Both the position numbers and the translations under genes were made by a program. A stretch of 64,000 nucleotides of DNA, taken from Tretioscincus oriximinensis. Taxonomy: Eukaryota; Chordata; Lepidosauria; Squamata; Gymnophthalmidae. Of the stretch, positions 32,399 through 42,732 are shown piece by piece; positions within the stretch are counted from its first letter, which is position 1; every line of letters starts with the position of its first letter. Below the pieces are notes generated by a model. The model was not told the DNA's origin. It ran no database searches and worked only from the letters and a program-made list of their open reading frames with translations. The stretch is from positions 1,797,589 through 1,861,588 of the forward strand of contig JAJVDF010000138.1 of the NCBI GenBank assembly GCA_022410635.1, given 5' to 3'.

Positions 32399-32509
32399 AT
32401 GTTTTACTGTTGGCCGCCCTGAGACCTTTGGGTGTAGGGAGGGGTATAAGTATAAATAAAAAAATAAATAAAAATATGGACATTTCTTTTGGTGGAAAGT
32501 TGTGGGAAG

Positions 32510-32770
32510 CGGAATACCCCAGGGTTCAGTACAGGGACAAGTACTGGAGGTAAAGGAAGGAAGGGAAATAAAGGAGGAAAATTAAGAAAGGAAAGGAAGA
32601 AGGAAGGAAAGGAAGAAGGAAGGAAAGGGAAATATAAAGAAGGAACAAAAGAAAGAAGCAGCAAGTGAAAGAAGGAATGGGAGGGAGGGACTGAATGGAG
32701 GCATGAATGGGGGGCTAGAGAGACTAGAGCCAGTTTCATTACCATAACAGGCTAATTTCATTAGTCTAGA
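32510..32770 (-). repeat. Composite repeat, purine part
   Basis: GGAA/GAAAG-rich tract followed by CATTACCATAACAGGCTAAT and TTCATTAG. It is the inverse of 5660-5945. Confidence 0.55.
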
Positions 32771-34344
32771 ATAATGTCCAGTGCAGGAAAGCTCTTAGTT
32801 TTACAAATAATTCCAAAGGGGAATGAGGATTCCTTACTAGCTGTACCCAAACTTGCTTTGTGTCAGTCCATAGCAAAAACAGCATTTAACTAACTGAGCT
32901 GTTCAGAGCCTGTTTATAGCATCAGGACTGTTCATTTCAGCTGTCAGAGAGGATGCCAATTCGTATTTTGTCTTGGCATAGATTACAGCCATAATTGCAG
33001 AGAATTCTGAGCCTGAGTTGATAGCAGAGAGTAACTCAACCTTTCCTGCTAACACAATGAAGCATCAAACCAACAATCCTGTAAAATTTCAGGATGATTG
33101 TTTTGTTGTAATCTGTCGTAGATTGACACCCATGGCTATTTTTCTAACAATGTGTACTTCAACTGTTATTTACTGGATTCTAAAATGGCCTAATCAGGGC
33201 TGGCACCGATCTTTCTTTCCTATCCTCAGCTTTCTTCTTATCTGTGATTTTTGGCAGCCATTTGTATACATACACCTCGCGATCGGTCTTTTTAAAATTA
33301 TTATTCCCTCTCATTTTGGATTCAATGTAGACACAACTTCTAAATATTTGCTCGACAACATTAGCACGCTGGCCTGTAATTGATTAAATTACACAGCACT
33401 TGCCCCCCCCCCTATTTTTAGCAGCTTTAACTAATAACTTAAAATAAATAAGATTGTAATTATCAGTTCCCATTTACCCATTTATTAAATCAGAAGGTTC
33501 GCAAGCAGTTGGGGGTTCTTTTTGGTTATAATAAGGCAATCTCCCCATGATGACAGATGGCGTTTCATTTTGCCGACGCTGTGCTAAAGTGCTGTGAGTT
33601 GTGATGTGTTTGATTTTATTAGAGATCAGATTTAACACATGCATGCTACATAACTGCGATACCATTCCCATTTCTCATCTGTGCGAGAAAATGAAACTGT
33701 GATGAAATGTAATATACTCACCCTCAGGCAGAACTAGTTGGTTTGGGAATTGCAACATAATAAATCTAATGGATATTGCACTACAGGACTCGAGAAATTT
33801 ACTGTTATTATGTTCAGAGGAGAAAGTTGCTTTTGTAAAATTCAGCTCCTATTCTTCCGGCTGGCATCCTGCAATTTCGTATTATTTAACTACAGAGTCC
33901 CAACAGTTGGTTGCTTTGAAAAGTAACCTGAACCTGGAGGAAACCCATCAGTCAAAGACCTCAGAAGAGAAATCACCATGAATACCTGAACATTGAAGTA
34001 CGTTTATAATTATAATTGACAGTTACCAGGTGTTGACATGTGTCCATTCTGATAGGAGCCCCTTCTAAAAGGATGGGCCAAGTTACAAGCAAGGGGTAGG
34101 TGGGAAAGAGGATTTGGAAAACCAAATTGCTACGTAGGAAAAAGAATGGAATTATGATTCATTTATAGACATTTGTTTGTTTAGGCTGCCTTCACACAGC
34201 ATTTGATTATTCTGGAATTCCCTTGGGTTTGTCAATTTAATGTGCTTCATGTTGGAATTTTACAGTCTGGCATTCAAGCAGAGAATTGGTTAGATTCAAA
34301 ACTGCCACGAACATTCTGCAGCCACAGAGCCGTTATGACATTTA
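32771..34344. other. Largely unique sequence
   Basis: No recognised repeat over 32780-33660. At 34188 GGCTGCCTTCACACAGCATT begins like repeat H (37154). A 121-codon frame at 33018-33383 has no recognised domain. A candidate conserved non-coding block, which is inference only. Confidence 0.4.
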
Positions 34345-34660
34345 GGCTTTGACTCTGACAAGAGGAACAGTAAAATGTGTTTTATGGTTTTAGTTTAGGT
34401 TGTCTAGCCTGATAACAGGTATATGAATGTAAAAATATTGTTGGGACCAAAATCTAAAGAACAGTTACTGCCTGTTAAATAGAATCAGTGTTCTAGCTTG
34501 TGTTGTAGATGTTAACGTTATATTTTTGTTTCTGATAGAAAGTAAAGTTTTATTGTTTACTGATAAACTGGTTGGCTATTACAAGATTAACCCTTCCACT
34601 GACAGATGTGGAAAGCTGGTAATATGCTCCTGGCAACTTTGCTAACCCATATCATAAATA
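34345..34660 (+). repeat. Dispersed repeat I, copy 2
   Basis: Collinear with the reverse of 14380-14712: CTTTGACTCTGACAAGAGG, AAAATGTGTTTTATGG, TTTAGTTTAGGTTG, TTTTATTGTTTACTGATAA and GGTAATATGCTCCTGGCAAC. Confidence 0.65.
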
Positions 34661-34682
34661 TAAACAAAACATATGTATATAT

Positions 34683-34882
34683 TTCAGAAAAATAGCCGTG
34701 TTAGTCTAGCAGAAAATCCAGCAAAGGAGCTAGCAGCACTTTGAGACTAACTTGAGAAAAGTGGTTGGCATAAGCTTTCGTAGACAGGTCTATTTCTTCT
34801 GAAGAAGTAGACCTGTCTACGAAAGCTTATGCCAACCACTTTTCTCAAGTTAGTCTCAAAGTGCTGCTAGCTCCTTTGCTGG
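34683..34882. mobile_element. Palindromic retroelement-like insertion (Penelope-like?)
   Basis: 200 bp flanked by the same 14 bases, ACATATGTATATAT, at 34669-34682 and 34883-34896. The last target base doubles as the end of the right arm. From 34717 to 34883 it is a near-perfect palindrome: arms 34717-34792 and 34808-34883 match over all 76 bases, and the 15-base centre is itself mostly self-complementary. The unit contains TAGCCGTGTTAGTCT and GCATAAGCTTTCGT, which I remember from a common reptile repeat, but I cannot name it securely. Long target duplications and inverted units occur in Penelope-like elements. It has no coding frame. Confidence 0.6.
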
Positions 34883-34925
34883 ACATATGTATATATGTCT
34901 GCTTGCCTTGTTTATATCTTTACAA

Positions 34926-35010
34926 CATATACTGCTCAAAATATTTAAGGGAACACTTTAACATAACATGTTACGTTAAAGTGTTCCTTAATTGTTTTTA
35001 GCAATATATT
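34926..35010. repeat. 84-bp imperfect palindrome
   Basis: The inner arms GGAACACTTTAAC and GTTAAAGTGTTCC surround a self-complementary TAACATGTTA. The outer arms are ATATACTGCTCAAAATATTT and its near inverse. The ends TATACTGCTCAAAA and GGGAACACTTTAA recall termini of Tc1/mariner-type transposons. The end is shared with 22380-22423. Confidence 0.8.
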
Positions 35011-37153
35011 TCGAGCTTTGTAAGTCTATCAGCTACTGACAAGCTCGATTTTCTCATAGATAGAAAATCTTATCTATTCCAAGGCCTTGTGTTTTTGCTC
35101 TTGAACAGGGCTTCTTCCAATGGGGAAAAAACAGTATTTCTTGTCTTTGAGCAAACATGACCCATTGCAGGTTCAGTTATGAGTTTAATGTTGCACCACA
35201 AGTTGCGGTGGATATTCAGTTTAATGGTTAACCAAGGATTTCATTTTAGTTCATGCCCATNTCTAATATTTGCTCCTTCACAGTAAACAAGATCTTCTTA
35301 AAGTATCTGTAGGATTTACCTCATAATAATTGCAGTAATAATAATAGTAGGAGCAACAGGAAGAATAACAGTATAAAATGAAAGCAAAAACAGTTCAGCA
35401 TATCCTGGAGTGAAATGGGTATTTACCAGCTCAGCGATAACAAGCATCAAACCAGGAGCCGGTTTTATACATGGACACTTATCNCTTTTTAAAACACAGA
35501 GTAATCAAAAGAGATAACAGTTTCTGTTTAACTTTGTATCGGGTTTGTGCTGGAGAACCAGATGAAATGATTATCCGTCCAGTGTGGCAGAGTCTTTCTG
35601 TGGGTAAACACAGCAGGCANACAATTCTCTGGTTTTATGACATTCAGAAGACAGTTGGCTTGTAAATAAGCTCTCCGTGCTTGAGCTGAGATCAACAATG
35701 AAAGAGCTACTACTATTCAGCACTTATAAGAACTAGAGAGAGAGATTTCTACCACTATGGATGAAAGAGAATCTGCAGACTCATTTTTTAGGGGAGAGAA
35801 ACCAGAGCAGCTNCGATCCGTACAAGGTTTAAATTCTGGTATGGCCAGTGCTCTGGGAATAAAAANATCGCACGCCTAGCACCCCCCCCCCCTTCAAACA
35901 TACGTTCCTAATGCGAGTTGAAGCTGGAATTAAACTGTGGTGTGACCTGATGACTGGGTTAAACAGCGTGAATAAAAATGTTGTTTCTTTTGTCTACTTG
36001 AACCCCTGACTCCACCCACCTGGCCTCCTCTGACTCCACCTTCTTTATTCCTTACTCCGCCTACCTGATCTCCTCTGTTTCCACCATTTGTAGAGGCCAG
36101 CATGGAAAAGGGAATGTGAAATAACGTTTCTCATGTTTGACAGATGGTTATAGTAAAATCAGATATTTGCAATTTCTCCAGTGCATTTGCCTTGTTTTAT
36201 ATTTTGTTGCAATGTGTATCTTTTAATATATAATTTTTCAGAGAATCCTACATCTTGTAATTTGTTCTTCTTGGAATCCCAAACCTAGGCCCTGTCCCCA
36301 CTGAGTCTTACTCTGGGTTATATTTTGGTACAAGCCAGGTCATCCACATGCCAATGTATGCCATTCGGGACCTGCCGACTCAAAGGGAACAGGAACATGG
36401 GTAACTGTCATTTTGAAGGATGAACGCTTAGGGAAGGTGTTCTTGAATGTTTGTGTGGGGAGGTAAACCATTCATCTGGCATCTGTAACTACACTACGGA
36501 AAAATTTACAAATGCATGCCATGCATTCAGGGGCAAGAATTTCTGAGCTAGATGGATTTAGACAAAAGGTCTTAGGCTTCTCTATATAGTTTCTCTGCAG
36601 AAGCTCCTTTTCTTCTATTTAATATTCTTGCTAGCCCCATGCCTTTAGATTTATATGCTGGATAACTAGTAAAAGGAAGCGGGCAAATATATCATGCTAA
36701 AATGCCATCAACCTGGAATTGCAAACAGGAGTATCTCACGACTGATACAGTTAGCTTCAGTTCGGCCGCAAAATGCCCAGGAGAGCATCAAACCAAGATG
36801 AATCTTATTTTCCCCTGAGGCATNGGAAGAAATGAAACTTAATAATCTCGCTAGGTAAATTTGTCATGGAAGTCATTTTATAGAACAGTGAGAGGTGTTT
36901 TTTCCTCCCCCATCTCTGTTCTATATAAACTAAACTGGTGTTATTCTGCAGCTTTATGAAGAGGCTGCCAAAGTANAAAAACTAGATCCATTCTATATGA
37001 AGATGCATCACACTAGTGGCATGCCATGAATTCCGATCAAATCCGTCTTTTTCCTTTGTTGGTTTCTAACCTCGTGTGCTGTTTGCTTGTACTCAGTAAA
37101 ATAGCCAAGCAGATAGCAAAGGGAAGGTAGGGTGTATTTCTCTCTCTGTGTGT
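35011..37153. other. Mostly unannotated; G-repeat half at 36298-36380
   Basis: CACTGAGTCTTACTCTGGGT at 36298, then CCACATGCCAATGTATG, resembles 19031 and 22728. The remainder has no recognised gene. Confidence 0.35.
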
Positions 37154-37245
37154 GGCTGTATCCACACAGCAGTTATTTATTCCAGTATTTCCTGATAATC
37201 CAGTTTATTGGTTTAGAGATTTGAAGGTGCCTCATTTATATCTTT

Positions 37246-37549
37246 ATGTATAGCTCAGTTGCTTAGGAATTCATCTCTCGCCTGGGAGATCGGGTTTCGA
37301 AGCCCTGTGTTGGAAGTGGGGAGGGGTGAGCACCTTCCACTAGCCTGTAGCTCTAGCCAACCCAGTTATTTGAAAGCATGAATTGCAAGAAATTGCAACT
37401 GAATGCAAGTAGATACAAGGGAACCACCAGAGCCTGGTGGGGAAGATAGAATGTGAGCCTTCGGGCAAAATATATCCTTGTAAGCCGCTTTGAGTCCCTT
37501 TGAAAGGTGTGAAAAGCGGGGTATAAGAACCAAGTTCTTCTTCTTCTTC
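37246..37549 (+). mobile_element. SINE-A copy with CTT tail
   Basis: GTATAGCTCAGTTGCTTAGG, GGGTTTCGAAGCCCTG, CTGTAGCTCTAGCCAACCC, CTTGTAAGCCGCTTTGAGTC, GCGGGGTATAAGAACC and CTT units. Close to the 20907 copy. Confidence 0.9.
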
Positions 37550-37859
37550 TATATTCCGCTGTATACCCAAAGGTCTCAATAATAATAATAAAAAAAATTG
37601 AAACAGAGCAATTTTAAAATACAACATTCTAAAAATACAGCAGTGCTGTCAGAGAGCAGGCACTTTACAATATGTTCTGAGTTTTGTCATTCTGTCAGCT
37701 TCTGATAAGCAAGATTTTTACAATTATGTGGCACACTATTCTGTCAGCCATTTTGTTTGCTGGCTATCAAGAGAAATGATAGGAGCTCTCGGAACAAAAA
37801 TATCTGGCAGGGAGCCTGAAAATCTTGAGTAGCCTGGGTTTATCTTGTGTGCAAATTTG

Positions 37860-37926
37860 TGACATCACTTCCTGGGAGGGACAGGGAGTGACGTCACTCC
37901 GGGTTCCATTTCCCAGAAGTGACATC
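37860..37926 (+). repeat. CRE/ETS-like units
   Basis: GTGACATCACTTCCTGGGAG and GTGACGTCACTCCGG followed by CCCAGAAGTGACATC. This is two to three diverged units of the 21.8-kb minisatellite inside repeat H. Confidence 0.55.
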
Positions 37927-38323
37927 TGTACCTTTGATGAGGCAAACCTTCTCAGGCATCCCTCCACGTGATTTCGGATCACTTGTGAGGGGATGTTATG
38001 TTGGAGACTGCAAGAGATTCTCATACAGCTCCCAAAACTGGTCAAGAGGAAGTCCAGTAGTCCCTCCTCCCAAATGCTATTGGATAGTTTGCTGTCAATC
38101 TCAGATTTCTTTGACTGTCTCCCTCACAGTTTCTCACCAAAATTATGCACACATCAAAGCCTTTTCGCCATAACCCTATATAGCAGTTTGATAGTTGGTT
38201 TTCCTGGTAAACCAAATAATACAGATAATCAGCTTTAAAAACTCCAATCTTCCAATTTATATAGCAACCGGATGAGGCAAATGCAGCAGAAATTCAACTT
38301 GTAAGTGGATTATTGACTCAGCC

Positions 38324-38580
38324 TTCCAGGATCTGGTCCCAGAGCTGTGGAATAGTCTTCCGCTGGAATTGAAACAGGAAGAGGATATTGTCCTTTTTTG
38401 GACAAAGTTAAAAACTTTTGTTTTTGATTCCTTAGAGTGAATCTGATAGGTGGGGTGGAGGGTAAATATTTACAGGAGTTTGTTGTTTACTGTAGGTTAT
38501 ATTAATTGTATATGTTTCTTTGTGAAGCCCTTTGGAAAAGAGGGCATTATAAATACACGTTTATTTATTTATTATTACCC
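38324..38580 (+). mobile_element. L2-like LINE 3' fragment
   Basis: A frame from 38327 reads AFQDLVPELWNSLPLELKQE, then DIVLFWTKLKTFVFDSLE and a stop at 38438. The PELWNSLPLELK box near the C-terminus and the LKTFVF end are typical of L2/CR1-group polymerases. The 3' end is GAAGCCCTTTGG ... AAATACACGTTTATTTATTT. Confidence 0.65.
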
Positions 38581-38679
38581 TGGATGCAGCCTGCCTGTGA
38601 CTCCTTTCCCACGATCTATTTTATTCCTGAATTTACTTTAAATCCAGAATAACCCATTTGCAATTGCCTCCTCACTCCC

Positions 38680-39050
38680 TTTCAATATTCCATGCAGTTT
38701 TGTGTTTTCTCATTACNTGACTGTGTATTCTTGTCTCGTGTGTATTCTCGCAACTGTCTTACTACAATTCCCAGCATTCTCTATAANCCCAGAGTCAATG
38801 AACTTTCACAGCTAGCCTCAGAATCTCGTGAGATCTAACACGTTCTCATCATAGAGTGCCCAACGATGGCTTTTTAGTGGATTTACACAGCAGCCTGAAT
38901 TGAAGTCAGAACAAAGGAGCTGTAAGAAAAAACAGGACTTAAAAAGATATTTTTAGTGAGTTGATCGCTGAACTTCCATGAACACATAGGGTGGATCCTT
39001 CATGATGTAGTTACCATTTGAGTAAAAATATCTGATAGGGAGGCACTCTG
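38680..39050 (+). repeat. Dispersed repeat F, near full length
   Basis: CATGCAGTTTTGTG, GTCTTACTACAATTCCCAGC, CAATGAACTTTCACAGCTAG, TTTTTAGTGAGTTGATCGC, CTTCATGATGTAGTTACC. It matches 27800-28195 along its length. Confidence 0.7.
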
Positions 39051-39147
39051 TGTGCATACAAAATGAGTGTGTACTTGCCTTTGTTTGCAGAAAAGGTATT
39101 CAGCATCCCAATATATGAATGAAATATGCTCGGTAAAGAGATCCGAG

Positions 39148-39478
39148 GCACAAATGGTGCTGAGAGTTAAGAGTCAGTCTTTCAATTTTATAGATTTGAG
39201 AAATGCGTTCTCGAAGCCCTGTGTTGGCTGTGGAGTAGGGTAAGCTGAGCGCCCTCTGCTGGCCTCAGCTCTAGTCAACTCAGCTATCTGAAACAAAATA
39301 GATTTTCCTTCTGCATTTCAAGTAGATTAGTGAGTACCACCATAACATGGTGAGGAAGATAGAACAGATGTAAGCCTTCATGCAAAAATTAACCTTGTAA
39401 GGCGCTCTGAATCGCTTTGGGTGAGAAAGTATAAAAACCAGATTCTCCTTATCCTCCTCCTCTTCCTCCCCACTTAGA
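39148..39478 (+). mobile_element. SINE-A copy with CTCCTC tail
   Basis: GGCACAAATGGTGCTGAGAG head, TCTCGAAGCCCTGTGTTGGC, CAACTCAGCTATCTGAAAC, TAACCTTGTAAGGCGCTCTG, AGTATAAAAACCAG. Confidence 0.85.
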
Positions 39479-40079
39479 AGAAATCTTGATATAAATGTTG
39501 AAACCATGAAACCCATCATTTGCTATCCCTTCTAGGACCTCTGCTATTCACGGTTTTCTAAAATTCTTTTCTATCTCATATTGATAACGTTTAAGGTCAA
39601 CTTCATTGATGTCGGACAGTAATTTTCTGTTGCTGTTTGACAAAATGCATGTAGGGGGGGAAAAAGGAAAGAGAGGAACCAATGTTAGTATCTTATGTTA
39701 ATAATTCTATTTAACATGGAATCTGTAACTGACATATTAATTATAATAATCTGTTAAATATACTTTACGTACATGTTAATTATGGCAGGCCGTTCTCCTC
39801 TGTTTCTTTGGTAGCTTATTAATTCCACCCAGATGGCTTTGCTTTAAGAGATTGTAACCCACCCTATGTTAACAGAATGAATCGGGTTGCCAGGATACAG
39901 CCGCCACCACAGCAGAACCATGAAGGGAAAATGATCATATTGGAACGGTCTGCAACATGATGTATTTAAAAAGACAGTCCACCTATTATGTATATCAATG
40001 AGTCAGTCCATTGGTCAAGAGCACCTACTTCCAGTCATCTCTGCTTCATGAGTAATAACCACTTCTGCACAGGGACAAG
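39479..40079. other. Apparently unique sequence
   Basis: No recognised repeat. 39590-39870 is a further candidate conserved non-coding block, which is inference. Confidence 0.35.
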
Positions 40080-40084
40080 CCAGC

Positions 40085-40275
40085 ACAGTAATTCATGTTC
40101 TGGTAACTTTCAGATTGGACTACTGTAATGCACACTATCTGGAGCTGCCCTTGAAAATAGTTCAGAAGCTGCAGGTAGTACAGAATGCAATATCTAGATT
40201 GCTGAATGGAAGGACAGGCTGGACACATATTATGCCATCCTATATCAACTTACCCATGACTCTACAGAGGAGGCC
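40085..40275 (+). mobile_element. L2-like LINE RT fragment
   Basis: The frame reads FRLDYCNAHYLELPLK, IVQKLQVVQNAISRLLNG and then LPM. The 'R-LDYCNALY-GLP ... LQ-VQNAAARLL' signature is characteristic of L2/CR1-clade polymerases. Only about 60 residues remain. Confidence 0.75.
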
Positions 40276-40454
40276 CTCCTTATTATGCCACCACTTTCAG
40301 CAACAAAGGAGGTGAGAATCTGGCACAGGATTCTGCCATGGCGATCTCACTACTGATCCTGGCTTCAACCAATCTCATGCAAGATGCATGAGGACAAGGA
40401 ATGCTCATCTACTGGTGCATAGATTTTTACCAGGATTTGTGAAATCACAAATGA

Positions 40455-40577
40455 TAGAATCATAGAGTTGGAAGGGACCTCCAGAGTCATCAGGTCCAAC
40501 CCCCTGCTCGATGCAGGATTCATTAAACAATCCCAGAAAGATGACTGTCCAGTCTCTGTTTGAGGAGACTTCTAGTC
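40455..40577 (-). mobile_element. CR1 3' end of the ATTCTATG type
   Basis: Starts AATCATAGAGTTGGAAGGGA, then CCTCCAGAGTCATCAGGTCC, CAACCCCCTGCTCGATGCAG. This is the classic amniote CR1 end, different from the TTCTTATG-ending CR1 elsewhere in the window. Confidence 0.85.
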
Positions 40578-40616
40578 TNTGCTTCTGGGAATGGNTCCCC
40601 CAGGGCTGGATGTAAC

Positions 40617-40700
40617 ACCGCAAATGATGTCATTTCTTGTCTCTGCTTCTGGGAATGGTGCCCGGCTGTGACATCACTTCTGGTCCCATCCCGGAAGTGA
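40617..40700 (+). repeat. CRE/ETS-like units
   Basis: AAATGATGTCATTTCTTGTC, GTGACATCACTTCTGGTCCC and CCCGGAAGTGACGTCAAAA. The last is an ETS core fused to a consensus CRE. Confidence 0.65.
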
Positions 40701-40744
40701 CGTCAAAAGTAACAGCCCAAACAACCGAGATTTTGGGGCAGTGT

Positions 40745-40840
40745 TGTTTTTAATATGCCAATTTTTGTATCTTGTTTCTATTGTTAGCCACCCTGAGACC
40801 TTCAGTTATAGGGTGGGAATGGAAATGCAAATAAATAATT
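40745..40840 (+). mobile_element. D/SINE-B type LINE tail
   Basis: GTTAGCCACCCTGAGACCTT, then TATAGGGTGGGAATGG and AAATAAATAA. Confidence 0.6.
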
Positions 40841-41519
40841 TCTGTGGAATTGTTTGCAGTGCATGTAAAAGAAAAAAGAAAAAGGATGAAAAGAAATGCA
40901 TGGTAATAACTGCGTAACATGCAGCAAATGAATGATAGGTCTGAAATATCTCCGAACTGCCTCCCTTGTATGTACAAGGCAAACACCACATGGTTAAGAA
41001 GAGCTGTTAGCGAGGGAATATAAAATCGCAAATGGCACAGGGAACGTCAGCCTGAGTTACTGTTTTTGGAATGACACAGATGTTAGGATAAGGAAACCTA
41101 AATGGAAATTAAAGTGAAACAAATTCAGAACAGATGTCAGAAAGCACTTAAAAAAAGAGAAAAGATATACCGAGAATTGCAAATGTGTGGAACGGCCGAC
41201 TGTGCAAGATTGCTAAGAGGAAACCATGAGCTGGTGATGCTGAAGCACTGATGAGATGGCTTTATCATAAGGGAATTGTGCAATAAAAAGAGGAAATGAG
41301 TATGCATAGGCAAACGACTTTAATTTAATCTGAAACAACGTCCGTCTCTGTACATTATTAGCACTTACATGCTTACCTTGGGTAAGAACATAGAATTCCC
41401 CTCATTTGAGCACACTTTGGTTAACTTACTTTCCTTTTTTTTAAAAAGAATGAGTGTTTGAGGATAACAAAGAAAAGAATCAACCAAAGAGGAAAACAAA
41501 TTCCGTTTACGTTTTGCTT
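40841..41519. other. Unannotated stretch
   Basis: No recognised gene or repeat. Confidence 0.4.
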
Positions 41520-41720
41520 AATTGTTCAGAAAGCTCCATGCATACGATTTAGGACAACACATGGGAAGAATAATAATGTAGGAAAGGACCAAAGTAATCC
41601 AGCCATAAGTCCCATTTAATGATCCAATGATATGCTGTCTATATGCCATGAATGATGGAATCTTCTGTTTCTCAAAGAGTAAGAGTTTCAGCATGTAGAA
41701 AGCGATGGGGAATTTGGACA
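41520..41720 (-). mobile_element. Possible L2-like RT remnant
   Basis: The reverse frame reads AYRQHIIGSLNGTYGWITLV then LPMCCP, a loose echo of the segment after VQNA in L2. It could be chance. Confidence 0.3.
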
Positions 41721-41825
41721 AAAACAGCCATCTTTCATCAATGAATCATTGATGCTAATTGATTATAAACCAAACCTACGTAGAGGGGGAGGAGTTAGTT
41801 GTAGGAATGCTTCATATTTAATGAA

Positions 41826-42005
41826 GAAGAACAAGGGTCAGCCTTTATACCCTACTTTTCCCAATCCAAAGAAGCAGGTGGAGAAGAGGAGGAGGAAGAA
41901 GAAAAAGTAGCAGCAGTAGTAGTAGAAAAAGAACAGGGTTTTTATACCCTCCTTTTCTCGCCCGAAGGGACTTAAAGTGGCTTAGAAGTTTATTTTTTGC
42001 CTGGA
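41826..42005 (-). mobile_element. Two SINE-A tails in reverse with purine run
   Basis: CTTTATACCCTACTTTTCCC at 41841 and TTTTTATACCCTCCTTTTCT at 41939 are reverse SINE-A 3' ends separated by a GGA/GTA run. The rest of each body is missing. Confidence 0.6.
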
Positions 42006-42009
42006 GGTT

Positions 42010-42230
42010 TACTGCAAGAAATTATAGTTACATAAATTCGAACGATCACAGCATGGGGGGAAGATAGATGTAAGGCTTTGGGCGAAAAATAAGCTTGTAA
42101 GCCACTTTGAGTCCCTTTGGGTGAGAAAAGCAGAGTATAAAAACCTTCTCCTCCTCCTTCTCTTCTTCTTTCTCTTTCTCCTTCCCTTCCTCCTTCCTCC
42201 TTCCTCCTCCTTCCTCTCTCTTCTTTTAAT
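42010..42230 (+). mobile_element. SINE-A 3' part with CTC/CTT tail
   Basis: TGCAAGAAATTATAGTTAC, GGGGGGAAGATAGATG, GCTTGTAAGCCACTTTGAG, GCAGAGTATAAAAACC and a 75-bp pyrimidine run. It lies head to head with the reverse copy before it. Confidence 0.75.
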
Positions 42231-42336
42231 TAATAGTTCTAATCCACAGTATACCTGAAGGTCATAGGCAGCCCACAATAAAAGCAACATAAAAACCAAT
42301 AAAATGAATTAATTAGAAGGAACATAAAGAGAAGGG

Positions 42337-42458
<122 letters not shown>

Positions 42459-42732
42459 TGGGTTTTTATACCCTGCCCTTTTCAACTGAAGGGACTCAAA
42501 GTGGCTTGCATTTTTCAACTGAAGGCTTACATTCTATCTTTCCCATCTCATTGTGATGGCCCCTATTCTACTTGCAAATATTTTTTAGCTTTTGAACAGC
42601 TACNTTGGCTGGCTGGAGCTAAGGCAAGTAGAGGGCACTCACTCATCTCCATGGAAGACACATGGACCTGGAACACTGACCTCTCTGTTGAAAAATTCTC
42701 TTTCTCAACATCTGCACCACTGTGCCGCATAG
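42459..42732 (-). mobile_element. SINE-A copy
   Basis: TTTTTATACCCTGCCCTTTT, GGGACTCAAAGTGGCTTGCA, GAAGGCTTACATTCTATC, AGTAGAGGGCACTCACTCAT, and the head ending TGCACCACTGTGCCGCAT. Confidence 0.85.

Larger units (their letters stand above)
31530..32470 (+). mobile_element. Old LINE-derived repeat D, split by a solo LTR
   Basis: 31530-31633 (ACCTGGCCTTTGGCTGAAG ... TTTTTTATTGATGTTT) joins directly to 32399-32470 (TACTGTTGGCCGCCCTGAGA ... AAATAAATAAA) when the LTR is removed. The reverse copy at 11636-11795 shows the same order unbroken. Confidence 0.75.
37154..38323 (+). repeat. Dispersed repeat H with insertions
   Basis: Starts GGCTGTATCCACACAGCAG and continues TTCCTGATAATCCAG. It is interrupted by SINE-A (37246-37549) and a D-type tail (37550-37630), then TCTGAGTTTTGTCATTCTG, GCCATTTTGTTTGCTGGC, GTCAAGAGGAAGTCCAGTAG, CACACATCAAAGCCTTTTCG and GGATGAGGCAAATGCAGC. 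Copies are at 52820 (reverse) and 55577. The other copy ends TATCTGGACACAGCC, inverse to the GGCTGT start, which suggests a DNA transposon. Confidence 0.55.

Noticed and set aside
34717..34883. Sequencing foldback artefact
   Set aside because: The insert has a 14-bp duplication on its outer sides, which an artefactual inversion would not make. Long-read confirmation is still needed.
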